Of a stretch of DNA of 64,000 bases, positions 52,988 through 63,700 are shown in pieces. Below the pieces are notes generated by a model that was given only the letters and a program-made list of their open reading frames with translations, did not search any database and was not told the origin of the DNA. How positions within the stretch are numbered: the stretch's first letter is position 1; every line of letters begins with the position of its first letter. A program made the translations under genes and the position numbers. The stretch comes from F22 sp963675625 (GTDB taxonomy: Bacteria; Bacteroidota; Bacteroidia; Bacteroidales; Bacteroidaceae): assembly GCA_963675625.1 (NCBI GenBank), contig OY776497.1, forward strand, positions 930,001-994,000, read 5' to 3'.

Positions 52988-55294
52988 CTAATAGTCTACA
53001 GTGGCAACTTCTCCTTTGATACAGTTGACTTCTTGATTATTTACATACACTCTTATGGGGTCAGAATCAAGTAGTTCAAAACTCATTTGTTTTTGACTTA
53101 TAGTGACACGTAAAGTATGCTCTAAATAGTTCACTGTAAATTGAGTTTTTTTCCAATGACTAGGCAAAACTGGTTCAAAACACAACTGACGATTACGTAC
53201 GTGCATGCCTGCAAAACCATGTACCAAAGCAAGCCAACTACCTGGCATACTCGTGACATGAAGTCCATCGTGTACTTCTTGGTTATAGTCATCCAAATCC
53301 AAGCGAGTGGCATGCATAAAGTGCTTATATGCCTCATCTATTTTACCTATTCGTGCTGCAATGATACAGTGGACAAATAAAGATAAGGAAGACTCATGTA
53401 CGGTCTTAGGTGCATAAAATTCATAATGTCTGCGTACTGTCTCCAAATCGAAATGTTCACGGTATAAATACATACCTAGAAGCACATCACTTTGTTTGAT
53501 AAAGCAAGAACGAAGAATACGATCCCATGACCAATGCTGATTAATAGGGAGTTCCTCTTCAGGAATCTCATCTACAGTTTGCATGATTTTGTTTTGATAT
53601 CCATCTTGCTGTAGATAAATACCCCACTCTTTATCATATGGTTCGTACATATTATTGGCTATATGTTGCCAATTGTCACCTTCTTCTAATTTATAATTCG
53701 TCTCAAAACATAACGACTCATATGCTTCTGGACTATTTTTTGCTGCTTCCTGCAATAAGCTGGCTGTACGAAGTAATATTTGCTTGGCCGAAAAATTGGT
53801 GTACCAATTATTGTCTACATTATTCTCGTACTCGTTAGGACCAGTCACTCCCAAAATCATATATTTCTGATGACGATCAGCCCAACTTACTCGCTGTGCC
53901 CAGAAACGACAAATGGCCACAAGAACACGGAACCCTTCGGGCAGAAGATAATCGGTATCTCCTACGGTATCTACATACTGAATGATCGCATAGGCAATAA
54001 TACTATTTCTATGCACTTCTTCGAAGGTGACTTCCCATTCGTTGTGACATTCTTCACCATTAATCGTCACCATAGGGTATAAGGCCGCTCCATCTTTAAA
54101 GCTCAATGTTTGGGCATTGGAAATGGCTTTAGCCAGATGCTGTTCTCTATAAAGCAATAAATTCTTAGCAATATATTGACGAGAAGATAACATAAAGTAG
54201 GGCAAGCAGCATAATTCGGTATTCCAGAAAGTATTACCACCATACTTTTCGCCAGTAAATCCTTTCGCTCCAATATTCAGACGTGAATCACGCCCTTGAT
54301 AACTTTGGTGCAACTGGAATATATTAAAACGAATACCTTGTTGGGCCTCTGGATCACCTTCAATAACCACATCGGTATCATACCAAATACGACTCCAGTA
54401 ACGAGCATGTTCATGTAACAAGTCATCCCATCCCCGAGCCATCAGTTTCTTTAATTTGGCTACGCTGGAATCGACTAGATTAGTTCGATGCCCATATAAA
54501 GAGGAGGTAATAACAGCATATTTTGTCAATACAATACGCTCTCCTGGCTTCACATATTCTCCAGTGGAAAAACCTACTTGCTTTTCTTTCTCAATTTGGA
54601 TTCCTCCAGGAATAGGTTTGCCATTACAAGTCGCTTCATACCCCATAGACATACAAACTTGCGTGCGCTCTCTACGTGTTTGTACCCATAGATAGGCGTG
54701 ATCAACCAGTGCTTCTGTACGCAATATATTCCACATGGGCTCATTGTAATTGGAAGTCTCATGGGTCACATCGGCATTTAAATAAGGGATAAGTGAAACC
54801 TTACCCGTATAATTGATAGATTCAACTTCCATGCGTATCATGCACAAATCAGGTTCCATCATGTGCAAGACATGGTGGATAGTGATATGCAGTTGATGCC
54901 CTTTAGGAGAAGTCACTTCCATGACACGTGTAGCGACACCATTTTTCATATCCAAAGTGCGCTCATAACTATCAACATCCCAAACGGCTAAATCGAGTTC
55001 TTCGTCAATCAGTCGCAATCGGATGCTACTCCAATCAGGAGCATTAGGCACACGAGCAAAGAATTTTGGATAACCATTCTTCCACCATCCCACTTTCGTG
55101 CGATCCAAGAAAGAAATACCTGCAAGGTAGCTCCCTTGGAGACTATCACTAGAATACGTTTCTTCGAAATGTCCTCGTTGCCCCATGCGGCCATTGCCCA
55201 AGGCAAAGATACTCTCCGAAGCACGTTGTTTGTCAGGGTGAAAACCCTTTTCTATGATGCGCCAGTCATCAATGTGCAAATATCGTTTTATCAT
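52988..55294 (-). CDS. GH65 family disaccharide phosphorylase (maltose phosphorylase-type)
   Basis: 768 residues, cytoplasmic. This family cleaves alpha-linked disaccharides with inorganic phosphate, giving beta-glucose 1-phosphate. The catalytic acid is Glu488 in TGPNEYENNVDNNWYTN; KQSDV (600-604) and HESSLS (633-638) supply the phosphate site, and GAKGFTGEKYGGNTFWNTE (342-360) lines the substrate pocket. The length and the phosphorylase-type HESSLS motif favour a phosphorylase over a hydrolase; maltose is the likely substrate from the carrier and regulator upstream, but trehalose or kojibiose cannot be excluded. Last gene of the operon. Confidence 0.88.
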   Translation of the reverse strand: MIKRYLHIDDWRIIEKGFHPDKQRASESIFALGNGRMGQRGHFEETYSSDSLQGSYLAGISFLDRTKVGWWKNGYPKFFARVPNAPDWSSIRLRLIDEELDLAVWDVDSYERTLDMKNGVATRVMEVTSPKGHQLHITIHHVLHMMEPDLCMIRMEVESINYTGKVSLIPYLNADVTHETSNYNEPMWNILRTEALVDHAYLWVQTRRERTQVCMSMGYEATCNGKPIPGGIQIEKEKQVGFSTGEYVKPGERIVLTKYAVITSSLYGHRTNLVDSSVAKLKKLMARGWDDLLHEHARYWSRIWYDTDVVIEGDPEAQQGIRFNIFQLHQSYQGRDSRLNIGAKGFTGEKYGGNTFWNTELCCLPYFMLSSRQYIAKNLLLYREQHLAKAISNAQTLSFKDGAALYPMVTINGEECHNEWEVTFEEVHRNSIIAYAIIQYVDTVGDTDYLLPEGFRVLVAICRFWAQRVSWADRHQKYMILGVTGPNEYENNVDNNWYTNFSAKQILLRTASLLQEAAKNSPEAYESLCFETNYKLEEGDNWQHIANNMYEPYDKEWGIYLQQDGYQNKIMQTVDEIPEEELPINQHWSWDRILRSCFIKQSDVLLGMYLYREHFDLETVRRHYEFYAPKTVHESSLSLFVHCIIAARIGKIDEAYKHFMHATRLDLDDYNQEVHDGLHVTSMPGSWLALVHGFAGMHVRNRQLCFEPVLPSHWKKTQFTVNYLEHTLRVTISQKQMSFELLDSDPIRVYVNNQEVNCIKGEVATVDY

Positions 55295-55361
55295 GTGGCT
55301 ATAATTAGATAATGTAGATGCTTTTTGTGGGAGTATTTAGGCAGGCTCCCACCCTGCTATA

Positions 55362-56708
55362 TTATTCGTTCGTTACTTTTTGCTTGTTAGCATGCCCATC
55401 TGTTTCAGTAATCAACCAAACTGACAGACCACCTAGTACAAAGAAAACACCTGCGATGACCAACATCATGACTTGACGCTTTTCATCTCCTCCGACTAGA
55501 CATAACAGTCCACCACCAACAAGACTGGCTACAATCTGAGGCAAACAAATGGTCCCGTTGAAAAGGCCTAGATAAGCTCCCATATTCTTACCAGACAAAG
55601 AATTGGTCAAGATAGTAAATGGCATAGCCATCATAGCAGCCCAAGCACATCCCACTAAGGCATATGAGATAAATAAGAAATATTGATCATGAATAAACAG
55701 TGTGGAGATAAAGCCGATTCCACCAAGAACTAAACTTAATGAATAAGCGACTTTACGATTCTTGAAGAAAGGCAAAACAATCGCCCAAATAACAGCTCCT
55801 ATGGCTTCAACAGCGAAAAGTACACCAGCCCAGTTGCCAGCTTCTTGATAAGCTGCACTAGAAGTATCACTAGTGTGCCATACTTCTTGTGCAGTGGCTC
55901 CAGTAATATATGTCCACATATACATCATGGCCGCCCAGCAGAAAAATTGTACAAGTCCTACTGTCCAAAATGTCTTTGGAGCTTTAACTAGCAATTGAAA
56001 TAAGTTGCTGCTTGTATGCTCTTCTTCTTCACTAATTTCATGGAATTCGGCATATTCCTTTGGAGGGAGCTCACGTACTGTGGCTGCTGTGTAAATCACA
56101 CAAGCAATCAGAATGGCTGCCCCGATATAGAAAGAGTAGACAACTGAGTCGGGAATAACCCCCTTGACAGCCTCATTCTTGACGCCAAGCCATGTAAATA
56201 CAATAGGGAATAAGAAACCAACGACACTACCTGTGTTGATCAAAAAGCTCTGTATAGAATAGGCTAAGCCTTTTTGTTCATTATTGACCATGTCACCTAC
56301 CATCATTTTAAATGGCTGCATGGCTACATTGATTGCTGTATCTAGAAGCATTAAGGACACTGCACCAAATACGAGTGCTGCGCCTACAGCTAGTCCTAAG
56401 CTACCTGCATTGGGAAGTAATGCCATAACCAAAACGGATATCAAAGCTCCGATAAATAGATAAGGCATTCGACGACCAAAACGTGTCCATGTTTTGTCGC
56501 TAAGGGTACCGATTATTGGTTGTACTAATAACCCCATCAATGGAGGTAAAATCCAAAAATACCCCAATTGGTGTGGGTCGGCTCCCAGTGTCGCGAAAAT
56601 ACGACTAATATTTGCACTTTGTAAAGCGTAGGCAATCTGTACGCCAAAAAAACCGAAACTGATATTCCACAGCTTGATAAAACTTAGATTGGGACGATGT
56701 GTATTCAT
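55362..56708 (-). CDS. MFS sugar transporter of the SLC45/maltose type
   Basis: 448 residues, about 12 helices. The N-terminus (LWNISFGFFGVQIAYALQSA) and the D-P-H-x-L-G-Y-F-W segment (LGADPHQLGYFWI, PIIGTLSDKTWTRFGRRMPY) match bacterial SLC45-type proton-coupled disaccharide carriers. It follows lacI by 27 bases and precedes the GH65 gene by 67 bases; a 7-bp hairpin (55327-55333 with 55346-55352) lies between them. The context points to maltose uptake. Confidence 0.87.
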   Translation of the reverse strand: MNTHRPNLSFIKLWNISFGFFGVQIAYALQSANISRIFATLGADPHQLGYFWILPPLMGLLVQPIIGTLSDKTWTRFGRRMPYLFIGALISVLVMALLPNAGSLGLAVGAALVFGAVSLMLLDTAINVAMQPFKMMVGDMVNNEQKGLAYSIQSFLINTGSVVGFLFPIVFTWLGVKNEAVKGVIPDSVVYSFYIGAAILIACVIYTAATVRELPPKEYAEFHEISEEEEHTSSNLFQLLVKAPKTFWTVGLVQFFCWAAMMYMWTYITGATAQEVWHTSDTSSAAYQEAGNWAGVLFAVEAIGAVIWAIVLPFFKNRKVAYSLSLVLGGIGFISTLFIHDQYFLFISYALVGCAWAAMMAMPFTILTNSLSGKNMGAYLGLFNGTICLPQIVASLVGGGLLCLVGGDEKRQVMMLVIAGVFFVLGGLSVWLITETDGHANKQKVTNE

Positions 56709-56735
56709 TCTCTGTATTAGTTTAATTATTGGTTG

Positions 56736-57764
56736 TTACTTTGTTGTGCCTCGTACGATAAGGCGAGTTTTAACGATCTTATTTTTAACGCTTGCTTTGT
56801 GATTTTCATCATCTGCATCTGCGTCAAGTTTATCCATTAGCAACTGAAAAGCAGAAACTCCAACTTCAAAACCATCTTGGCTCACAGTAGTCAATTTGGG
56901 ATCGGTAGCTTGTGCCAATGCTCCATCTGTAAATCCACAGATAGATACATCCTTCGGAACAGCCAATCCCATACGTTTACATACGTGCAGAATACCTGTT
57001 GCCGTCTCATCATTAATGGCAAAAAATCCATCGGGACGGTCACTGGCTTCCAATAACTCAGGTACAAGACCGATGGCTGCTTCTCGGGTATCACATTGAA
57101 TCATCATATCCTCAGTCACAGGAATAGCATAACGTTTCATGGCATCCAAATACCCATTACGTCTATTCTTTGTAATCTCCAAAGATGGGTCACTGTGAAA
57201 AAAGTATATATGCTTACATCCCGTCTGTATCATGTATTCGACTGCTGCAAAACTTCCTGCATAATCATCGACCACCACACGCTCTGTCTTTATATCTGGA
57301 CAGATACGATCGTAAAAAACGAGCGGTATATTCTGTGCGACTAAATCATGATAATGCTGATAATCTTTAGTTCCTTTGGCCAAAGAGGTAATCACACCAC
57401 ATACTCGAGCATGAGCAAAAGAACGAGTAATACGAAGTTCATCTTCATACAATTCGTTACTTTGTGCAACAAGTAAGGTATATCCTGCCTCACTCGCAGC
57501 ATGTTCAATACCACTTAACACGCAAGAAAAAAAATAATGTACCATCTGAGGCACAATCACTCCAATCGTTTTGGACTGATTCATGCGAAGATTCATAGCC
57601 ATGATATTTGGCTGATAATGATGCGCTTGAGCGTAAGCCTTCACCTTATCTCGCGTTTTCTGTGAGATATCAGGATTGTCTTTTAGTGCACGGGATACTG
57701 TAGAAGCGCTAATATTGAGTGCTTTAGCAATATCTTTGATGGTAATTTGCGTCTTTCCTGCCAT
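56736..57764 (-). CDS. LacI-family transcriptional regulator
   Basis: 342 residues. An N-terminal HTH (ITIKDIAKALNISASTVSRA) with hinge helix, then a periplasmic-binding-like sugar-sensing core (TIGVIVPQMVHYFFSCVLSG, PDGFFAINDETATGILHVCK). It heads the carrier-GH65 operon. A near-perfect LacI-type operator lies upstream of its promoter, so autoregulation and control of maltose uptake are likely. The effector cannot be read from sequence. Confidence 0.92.
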   Translation of the reverse strand: MAGKTQITIKDIAKALNISASTVSRALKDNPDISQKTRDKVKAYAQAHHYQPNIMAMNLRMNQSKTIGVIVPQMVHYFFSCVLSGIEHAASEAGYTLLVAQSNELYEDELRITRSFAHARVCGVITSLAKGTKDYQHYHDLVAQNIPLVFYDRICPDIKTERVVVDDYAGSFAAVEYMIQTGCKHIYFFHSDPSLEITKNRRNGYLDAMKRYAIPVTEDMMIQCDTREAAIGLVPELLEASDRPDGFFAINDETATGILHVCKRMGLAVPKDVSICGFTDGALAQATDPKLTTVSQDGFEVGVSAFQLLMDKLDADADDENHKASVKNKIVKTRLIVRGTTK

Positions 57765-57850
57765 ATGGACAAAGGATATAAGATTAACTATTTGAGGTTA
57801 CTGTACAAAGCCACTTCACAGTCACTTCGGGAAGCGTCAATACTTCCAAG

Positions 57851-57927
57851 CAAATATAAAAGCTTCATAAGTACCAACAAAAACAATAATAATTGATTAC
57901 GTTAATACAGATTGCAATCGTTTGCAA
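57851..57927 (-). promoter_or_regulatory. Promoter and LacI-type operator of the maltose operon
   Basis: On the minus strand TTTG (57881-57878) and TATATTTG (57858-57851) are spaced 19 bases, an excellent promoter. TTGCAATCGTTTGCAA (57912-57927) is a LacI-type palindrome with a central CG, about 30 bases upstream of the -33. That position suits activation or looping more than simple blocking. Confidence 0.65.
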
Positions 57928-58005
57928 ATCTAATAATTTAATTTGAACGCACAAGTTTTTGCTCAAAAAAATAGACTATACTGATTCAACTTCACTAATT
58001 TTGTG

Positions 58006-58013
58006 TACATTTG
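58006..58013 (+). promoter_or_regulatory. -7 element TACATTTG upstream of the DUF2007 gene
   Basis: Exact -7 match, 50 bases before the start codon at 58063. No good -33 element was found. Confidence 0.5.
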
Positions 58014-58062
58014 TCTTAGTGAGCAACTTTTGTTCTAGTTTATCAATGAAAGAAATATACGT

Positions 58063-58287
58063 ATGAAAACAGTTTATTTAATTACTCTCGAAAATGATAT
58101 CCAAGCGAATATTCTTAAGGATGTACTACACAATGAGGGAATAGAATGCCTTATCAAAAATGAGATCATCAATTCGGTATTACCTAACAGTCCTGGATTT
58201 CAGGTAGAGGTGCATGTACTAGAATCTGATCTTGAGAAGGCCAAGAAAATTGTGCAGGAAGGATTCCCCGAACTTGTTGGAGAATAA
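58063..58287 (+). CDS. DUF2007-type small signal-transducing protein
   Basis: 74 residues, no signal peptide. The pattern VYLITLENDIQANILKDVLH, then GIECLIKNEIINSVLPNSPG and VEVHVLESDLEKAKKIV follows DUF2007, a small ferredoxin-like fold with a PII-like look, annotated as putative signal transducer. No partner is evident. It is transcribed alone and is followed by a palindromic region. An overlapping 71-codon ORF in another frame is a shadow of the palindromes. Confidence 0.8.
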   Translation: MKTVYLITLENDIQANILKDVLHNEGIECLIKNEIINSVLPNSPGFQVEVHVLESDLEKAKKIVQEGFPELVGE

Positions 58288-58295
58288 GCCCATCC

Positions 58296-58446
58296 TTGAG
58301 GCTCGTATATCACAGCAAACCGAGATATACTTAAGAGCTCGCTCTTATATACTTGACAACTACCCTAGCAAGTATATAAGAGCGAGCAATCATATACTTG
58401 CCAGCGAGCTACCATATACGACTCGTTTAACGGCGATATATGTGTA
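58296..58446. repeat. Palindromic TATAC-rich region with an 18-bp perfect hairpin
   Basis: CTCGCTCTTATATACTTG (58338-58355) is complemented exactly at 58369-58386 with a 13-base loop. A further CATATACTTG (58392-58401) could compete for the same arm, so two foldings are possible. Seven TATAC/TATAT words alternate with G/C-rich words, as in the element at 18.07-18.14 kb. It may be a repeat element or a structured RNA; only the hairpin is certain. Confidence 0.6.
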
Positions 58447-58608
58447 AGGAAATCTTCATTCCTTTGTCTAAAATTTCACCTTGGTGACAAGGCTAAATCA
58501 AACAATTATGACTCTACAATTTCTTGAATAAAACGATCATATGAAACGATCATTATATGTTGATACAAGGAATTCTGATTCTATACAACTAAAAAGAAGC
58601 CATAAAAA

Positions 58609-58640
58609 ATGGGGTGCAGCTCAGTGAGCTGCACCCCATT
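58609..58640 (-). terminator. Terminator of dnaK
   Basis: TGGGGTGCAGCTCA (58610-58623) pairs with 58625-58638 to give a long stem. On the minus strand it is followed by ATTTTTTATGG, a T-run. It starts 29 bases after the dnaK stop. Confidence 0.9.
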
Positions 58641-58668
58641 ATATTTCGATGGTATATTTACCTATCTT

Positions 58669-60579
58669 TTATTTTACTTCTTCAAAGTCTGCATCTTGTA
58701 CATCGTCTGTATTACCTTGAGAAGATCCTTGTTGAGGACCTGCTTGTTGGCCAGCTTGAGGACCTTCTTGAGCCCCGCCACTTTGTTGATACATTTCTGC
58801 ACTTGCTGCTTGGAAGGCAGTATTCACCTCATTAATAGCTGCATCAATAGCTGCAAGATCTTCAGCCTTGTGAGCTTCTTTCAACTTAGTAAGAGCTGCT
58901 TCAATTGGAGCTTTCTTATCTGCAGGAAGTTTATCACCAAGTTCTTCAAGTTGTTTTTCTGTTTGGAAAATAACCGAATCAGCTTGATTCATCTTATCAA
59001 TCTTTTCACGTTCAGCCTTATCAGCATCTGCATTAGCTTCGGCTTCTGCCTTCATACGATTGATTTCGTCTTCTGAAAGACCAGATGATGCTTCAATAAC
59101 AATCTTTTGTTCTTTACCTGTTGCCTTATCCTTAGCAGAAACATGTAGAATACCATTAGCATCAATATCAAACGATACTTCAATTTGTGGTACACCACGA
59201 CGTGCAGGAGCAATACCATCTAAGTTGAACTGGCCAATTGACTTATTCTGTGCAGCCATTGGACGTTCCCCTTGTAACACATGAATGGTTACTTGTGTTT
59301 GGTTATCCGCAGCTGTAGAGAAGACTTGACTCTTCTTAGTTGGGATAGTTGTATTGGCATCAATAAGCTTGGTCATGACACCACCCATTGTTTCAATACC
59401 CAATGTCAATGGAGTGACATCTAGAAGGACTACACCATCAATATCATCAGAAAGTACGGCACCTTGTACTGCGGCACCTACTGCAACAACTTCGTCAGGA
59501 TTAACACCCTTAGATGGAGCTTTGCCGAAGAACTTTTCTACTAGCTCTTGAATAGCTGGGATACGAGAAGAACCACCAACCAAAATCACTTCATCAATGT
59601 CAGAATTAGAAAGGCCTGCATCTTGCATTGCTTTCTTACATGGTTCAAGACAGCCTTGAATCAATGAATGAGATAGACTTTCAAACTTCGCACGAGTTAA
59701 TGTCTTTACTAAGTGCTTTGGCACACCATCTACTGGCATGATATATGGAAGGTTGATTTCAGTAGAAGTAGAAGAAGACAATTCAATCTTAGCCTTTTCT
59801 GCTGCTTCCTTCAAACGTTGTAACGCCATTGGGTCCTTAGACAAGTCGGCACCTTCGTCATTCTTAAACTCGTCTACCAACCAGTTAATGATTACTTGGT
59901 CGAAGTCATCACCCCCAAGGTGAGTATCACCATTTGTAGACAATACTTCAAATACACCACCACCAAATTCTAGAATAGAAATATCAAATGTACCACCACC
60001 AAGGTCGAACACAGCGACTTTCATATCTTTATCGGTCTTATCGATACCGTAGGCAAGTGCAGCAGCAGTTGGTTCGTTGACGATACGTTTCACCTCAAGA
60101 CCTGCAATTTGTCCAGCTTCTTTAGTAGCTTGACGTTGAGAGTCTGAGAAATATGCAGGCACAGTGATTACAGCTTCTGTCACTTCATGTCCCAAATAAT
60201 CTTCAGCAGTCTTCTTCATTTTTTGAAGAACCATTGCAGAGATTTCTTGTGGTGTATATTGACGTTCATCAATTTGTACACGTGGAGTATTGTTGTCTCC
60301 CTTTACTACTTTATAAGGAACACGAGCAATTTCTTTAGATACTTGATCGTATGTTTCACCCATAAAACGTTTAATAGAAAAAACTGTTTTTGTTGGGTTC
60401 GTAATTGCTTGACGTTTTGCAGGATCACCTACTTTACGTTCACCACCATCTACAAAACCTACGATAGAAGGAGTGGTGCGTTTACCTTCACTATTAGCGA
60501 TTACTACTGGTTCGCTACCTTCAAATACAGAAACACATGAGTTTGTTGTTCCTAAGTCGATACCAATGATCTTTCCCAT
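58669..60579 (-). CDS. dnaK: Chaperone protein DnaK (Hsp70)
   Basis: 636 residues, full length. ATPase domain motifs: IGIDLGTTNSCVSVFEG at the N-terminus, VFDLGGGTFDISILE (phosphate 2) and VILVGGSSRIPAIQELV (adenosine). The substrate-binding domain and lid follow, and the C-terminus is Gln/Gly-rich ending DVQDADFEEVK, the Hsp70 EEVD-like tail of bacteria. It drives protein folding with DnaJ and GrpE, which are not in this window. No -7 match was found upstream, so a heat-shock-type promoter cannot be named. A strong terminator follows. Confidence 0.97.
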   Translation of the reverse strand: MGKIIGIDLGTTNSCVSVFEGSEPVVIANSEGKRTTPSIVGFVDGGERKVGDPAKRQAITNPTKTVFSIKRFMGETYDQVSKEIARVPYKVVKGDNNTPRVQIDERQYTPQEISAMVLQKMKKTAEDYLGHEVTEAVITVPAYFSDSQRQATKEAGQIAGLEVKRIVNEPTAAALAYGIDKTDKDMKVAVFDLGGGTFDISILEFGGGVFEVLSTNGDTHLGGDDFDQVIINWLVDEFKNDEGADLSKDPMALQRLKEAAEKAKIELSSSTSTEINLPYIMPVDGVPKHLVKTLTRAKFESLSHSLIQGCLEPCKKAMQDAGLSNSDIDEVILVGGSSRIPAIQELVEKFFGKAPSKGVNPDEVVAVGAAVQGAVLSDDIDGVVLLDVTPLTLGIETMGGVMTKLIDANTTIPTKKSQVFSTAADNQTQVTIHVLQGERPMAAQNKSIGQFNLDGIAPARRGVPQIEVSFDIDANGILHVSAKDKATGKEQKIVIEASSGLSEDEINRMKAEAEANADADKAEREKIDKMNQADSVIFQTEKQLEELGDKLPADKKAPIEAALTKLKEAHKAEDLAAIDAAINEVNTAFQAASAEMYQQSGGAQEGPQAGQQAGPQQGSSQGNTDDVQDADFEEVK

Positions 60580-60797
60580 AATTATTTATTGTTTAATTTG
60601 TTTATTCTTGTTTTAAGCGCCGTTGACTACATGATTAGTCTCACTACATATGAGTTATCAGCCACACGACGACAAAACCCATCAATGCAAGTGGCGTGCC
60701 AAAAATAAAAAATGGGGGATCAGAAATGAACAAAAAAAGACTATAAACTGACATAAAAGAATATATCCTGCCATTATGACAGGATATATTACGTTTA

Positions 60798-63700
60798 TTA
60801 AATAGCTTGTTCAGAAATTTCTTTTATAACTCGAAGCCCTTCCTGAATGTTGGGAATATTCATCACATGCATAGAACGCACTTTATTCTTTTCACGCAAC
60901 ATCATCTTACGAGGATGTTGAGATGCGTAATGCAAAAATTTAGCAAAAGCATCGCTCATGTAATAGGCACTATCTTGCTGACTGACAAAAAATAAGTACA
61001 TGCTGTTATTTTTCAAACTAACGCGTTCTAAACCTAATTTTGCAGCCAAACGACGTAAAGGAACGACATGGAGTAGTCCTTCTGTCTCTGGAGGCAATGG
61101 CCCAAAACGGTCTTCGAGTCGTTTTCTAAATGCATTGACTTCTTCATCATCATGCATTCCATCCAATTCACGATATAACAACATTCGTTCTGGATTTCCA
61201 GGCACATAAGACACTGGAAGATTGAGGTGATAATCACTCTCAAATAGAGTTTCTTCTACAAATTCATCTCCACGAGGATGTTGAGACACTTTATCTTGCG
61301 TCTGCTGGTCAATACTTTCTTCGGATGGCGCCTCTTGATAAAGCTCAGCAAACTCTTCTATTTTAAGTTCCTGCACAGCCTCAGTTAAGATCTTTTGGTA
61401 GGTCTCATACCCTAAATCAGCAATAAATCCACTTTGTTCTGCTCCAAGTAAGTTGCCAGCACCACGAATATCCAAATCTTGCATAGCGATATGAATGCCG
61501 CTTCCTAAATCACTGTAATTCTCTATAGCTTGTAAACGACGTCGAGAATTATCAGGCAAACTAGCCATAGGTGGCGCAAGTAAATAACAAAAAGCTTTGC
61601 GATCGCTACGACCTACACGACCTCTCAGCTGATGCAATGCGCTGAGTCCAAAATGATGCGCATCGTTCACAATAATAGTATTGACATTGGGCATATCTAT
61701 ACCACTTTCGATAATAGTAGTTGCCAATAACAGATCATACTCATGATTGACAAAATCAACGATTAGGTCTTCAAGCTCTTGTGGTTTCATCTGTCCATGT
61801 CCTATACAAACACGGCAATCTGGGACGTCACGTACAATCATGGCTTTCAATGTTTCTAGAGCATCTATGCGATTATGTACAAAAAAGACTTGTCCATTGC
61901 GACTTAATTCAAAGCGTACTGCGTCAGCAATAATTTCGGGATTAAAGGGATGAACTTCAGTTTGAATAGGGCGTCTATTGGGTGGCGGAGTGGATATAAT
62001 GCTCAAATCTCGCGCACCAATTAAGCTAAATTGTAGGGTACGTGGAATAGGTGTCGCTGTAAGGGTCAAAGTATCCACATTGACACGCATTTGTTTCAAT
62101 TTTTCTTTTTGTCCAGCTCCGAAACGTTGTTCTTCATCAATAACAAGCAATCCTAAGTCTTTGAACTGCACATTTTTGTTTAAAAGTTGGTGTGTACCTA
62201 TTACTATTTGGATTTCTCCCTCTTTTAATCCTGTAAGCACATCTGTTCGTTGCTTAGCTGAACGCGCACGACTCAGATAATCAACTCGACATGGGAGTCC
62301 CTCCAAACGCTTCTTAAAACTCTGATAATGCTGATATGCCAAGACGGTCGTTGGAACTAAGATTGCAACTTGTTTATCATCGGCTACCGCTTTAAATGCT
62401 GCACGAATAGCAATCTCTGTCTTACCGAATCCGACATCACCACAGACCAATCTATCCATAGGTAAAGAACGCTCCATATCACGTTTAACGTCTTGAGTAG
62501 TTTTTAATTGGTCGGGGGTGTCCTCATAACGAAAACTAGCTTCTAGCTCTTGTTGTAAAAAGCTATCACGACTAAAAGTATAGCCCACAGCTTTTCTTCT
62601 TTGAGCATACAACTTTATGAGATCACGCGCTATATCTTTAAGCTTGGACTTTTTACGCTCTTTGAGTTTTTGCCAAGCCCCTGTACCAAGCTTACTTAAA
62701 CGAGGTGGTTCTCCTTCTTTGCCTTTATATTTGGAGATTTTATGTAGCGAGTGAATGGATACAAAAACAGTATCGCCATTGGCATAAACCAATTTGATGG
62801 CTTCTTGATAGCTATCTCCTTGAGGTAGACGTACTAGGCCAGCAAATCGACCGACTCCATGGTCTATATGCACCACAAAATCATTTAACTCAAACATAGT
62901 CAGTTCTTTCAAACTAACAGCCGCCTTTCCGCGTTTGACTTGTTCGTTGCGTAAACTATATTTATGATATCGATCAAACATTTGATGATCGGTAAAATAA
63001 CAACACTTTAATGTCTCATCGACAAAACCGGCATGAATGGTTTTTGCAACAGAGTGGAAAGTAAATGTTTCCTCTCTATCTTCAAGAATGTTATGCAAGC
63101 GCTCATGCTGTTTCTCGCTATCACTACAGAGAAACAACTCGTAACCTTGGTCAAAATAATCTTGTAAGGTGTGCATAACCAACTCGAAGTTTTTATGAAA
63201 CATCGGCTGAGGAAGCACATCTACCATCACTTGACTAACAGCGGCTGGAGCTTGTGTACCAATAAAAAGCTGTTTAAAAGAGCTGAAAGAAGCAGTGACC
63301 TTTGTTGCAGACATTTGAGGAACTTCCATAGAAGAAATTGTATCAACAACATACTGCATATCATACGTACAGCACAAACACTCTGCATCTAATAAATCGA
63401 ATAAGGTCTGTGTCACTTCTGTCTGATTGACAAGACTTGGTACTATGTTAATCTTCTCTAGCATTTCTACTGATAATTGAGTATCAATAGCAAAAGTACG
63501 AATAGAATCAATATCGTCGCCGAAAAAATCGACACGATAAGGCATATCATGTGAATAAGAGAAAATATCTAAAATAGATCCCCGAAGTGCTACTTGACCA
63601 GGGTGATATACATAGTCAACTCGCTCAAAGCCAATCTCTACTAAATGATTCACGGCTTTCTGAGGAGCAATGTTTTGACCTTTCGCTAACGCTAACGAAT

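Noticed and set aside
58232..58447. 71-codon + ORF overlapping the DUF2007 gene
   Set aside because: It arises from the TATAC-rich palindromes, whose six-base rhythm keeps several frames open.
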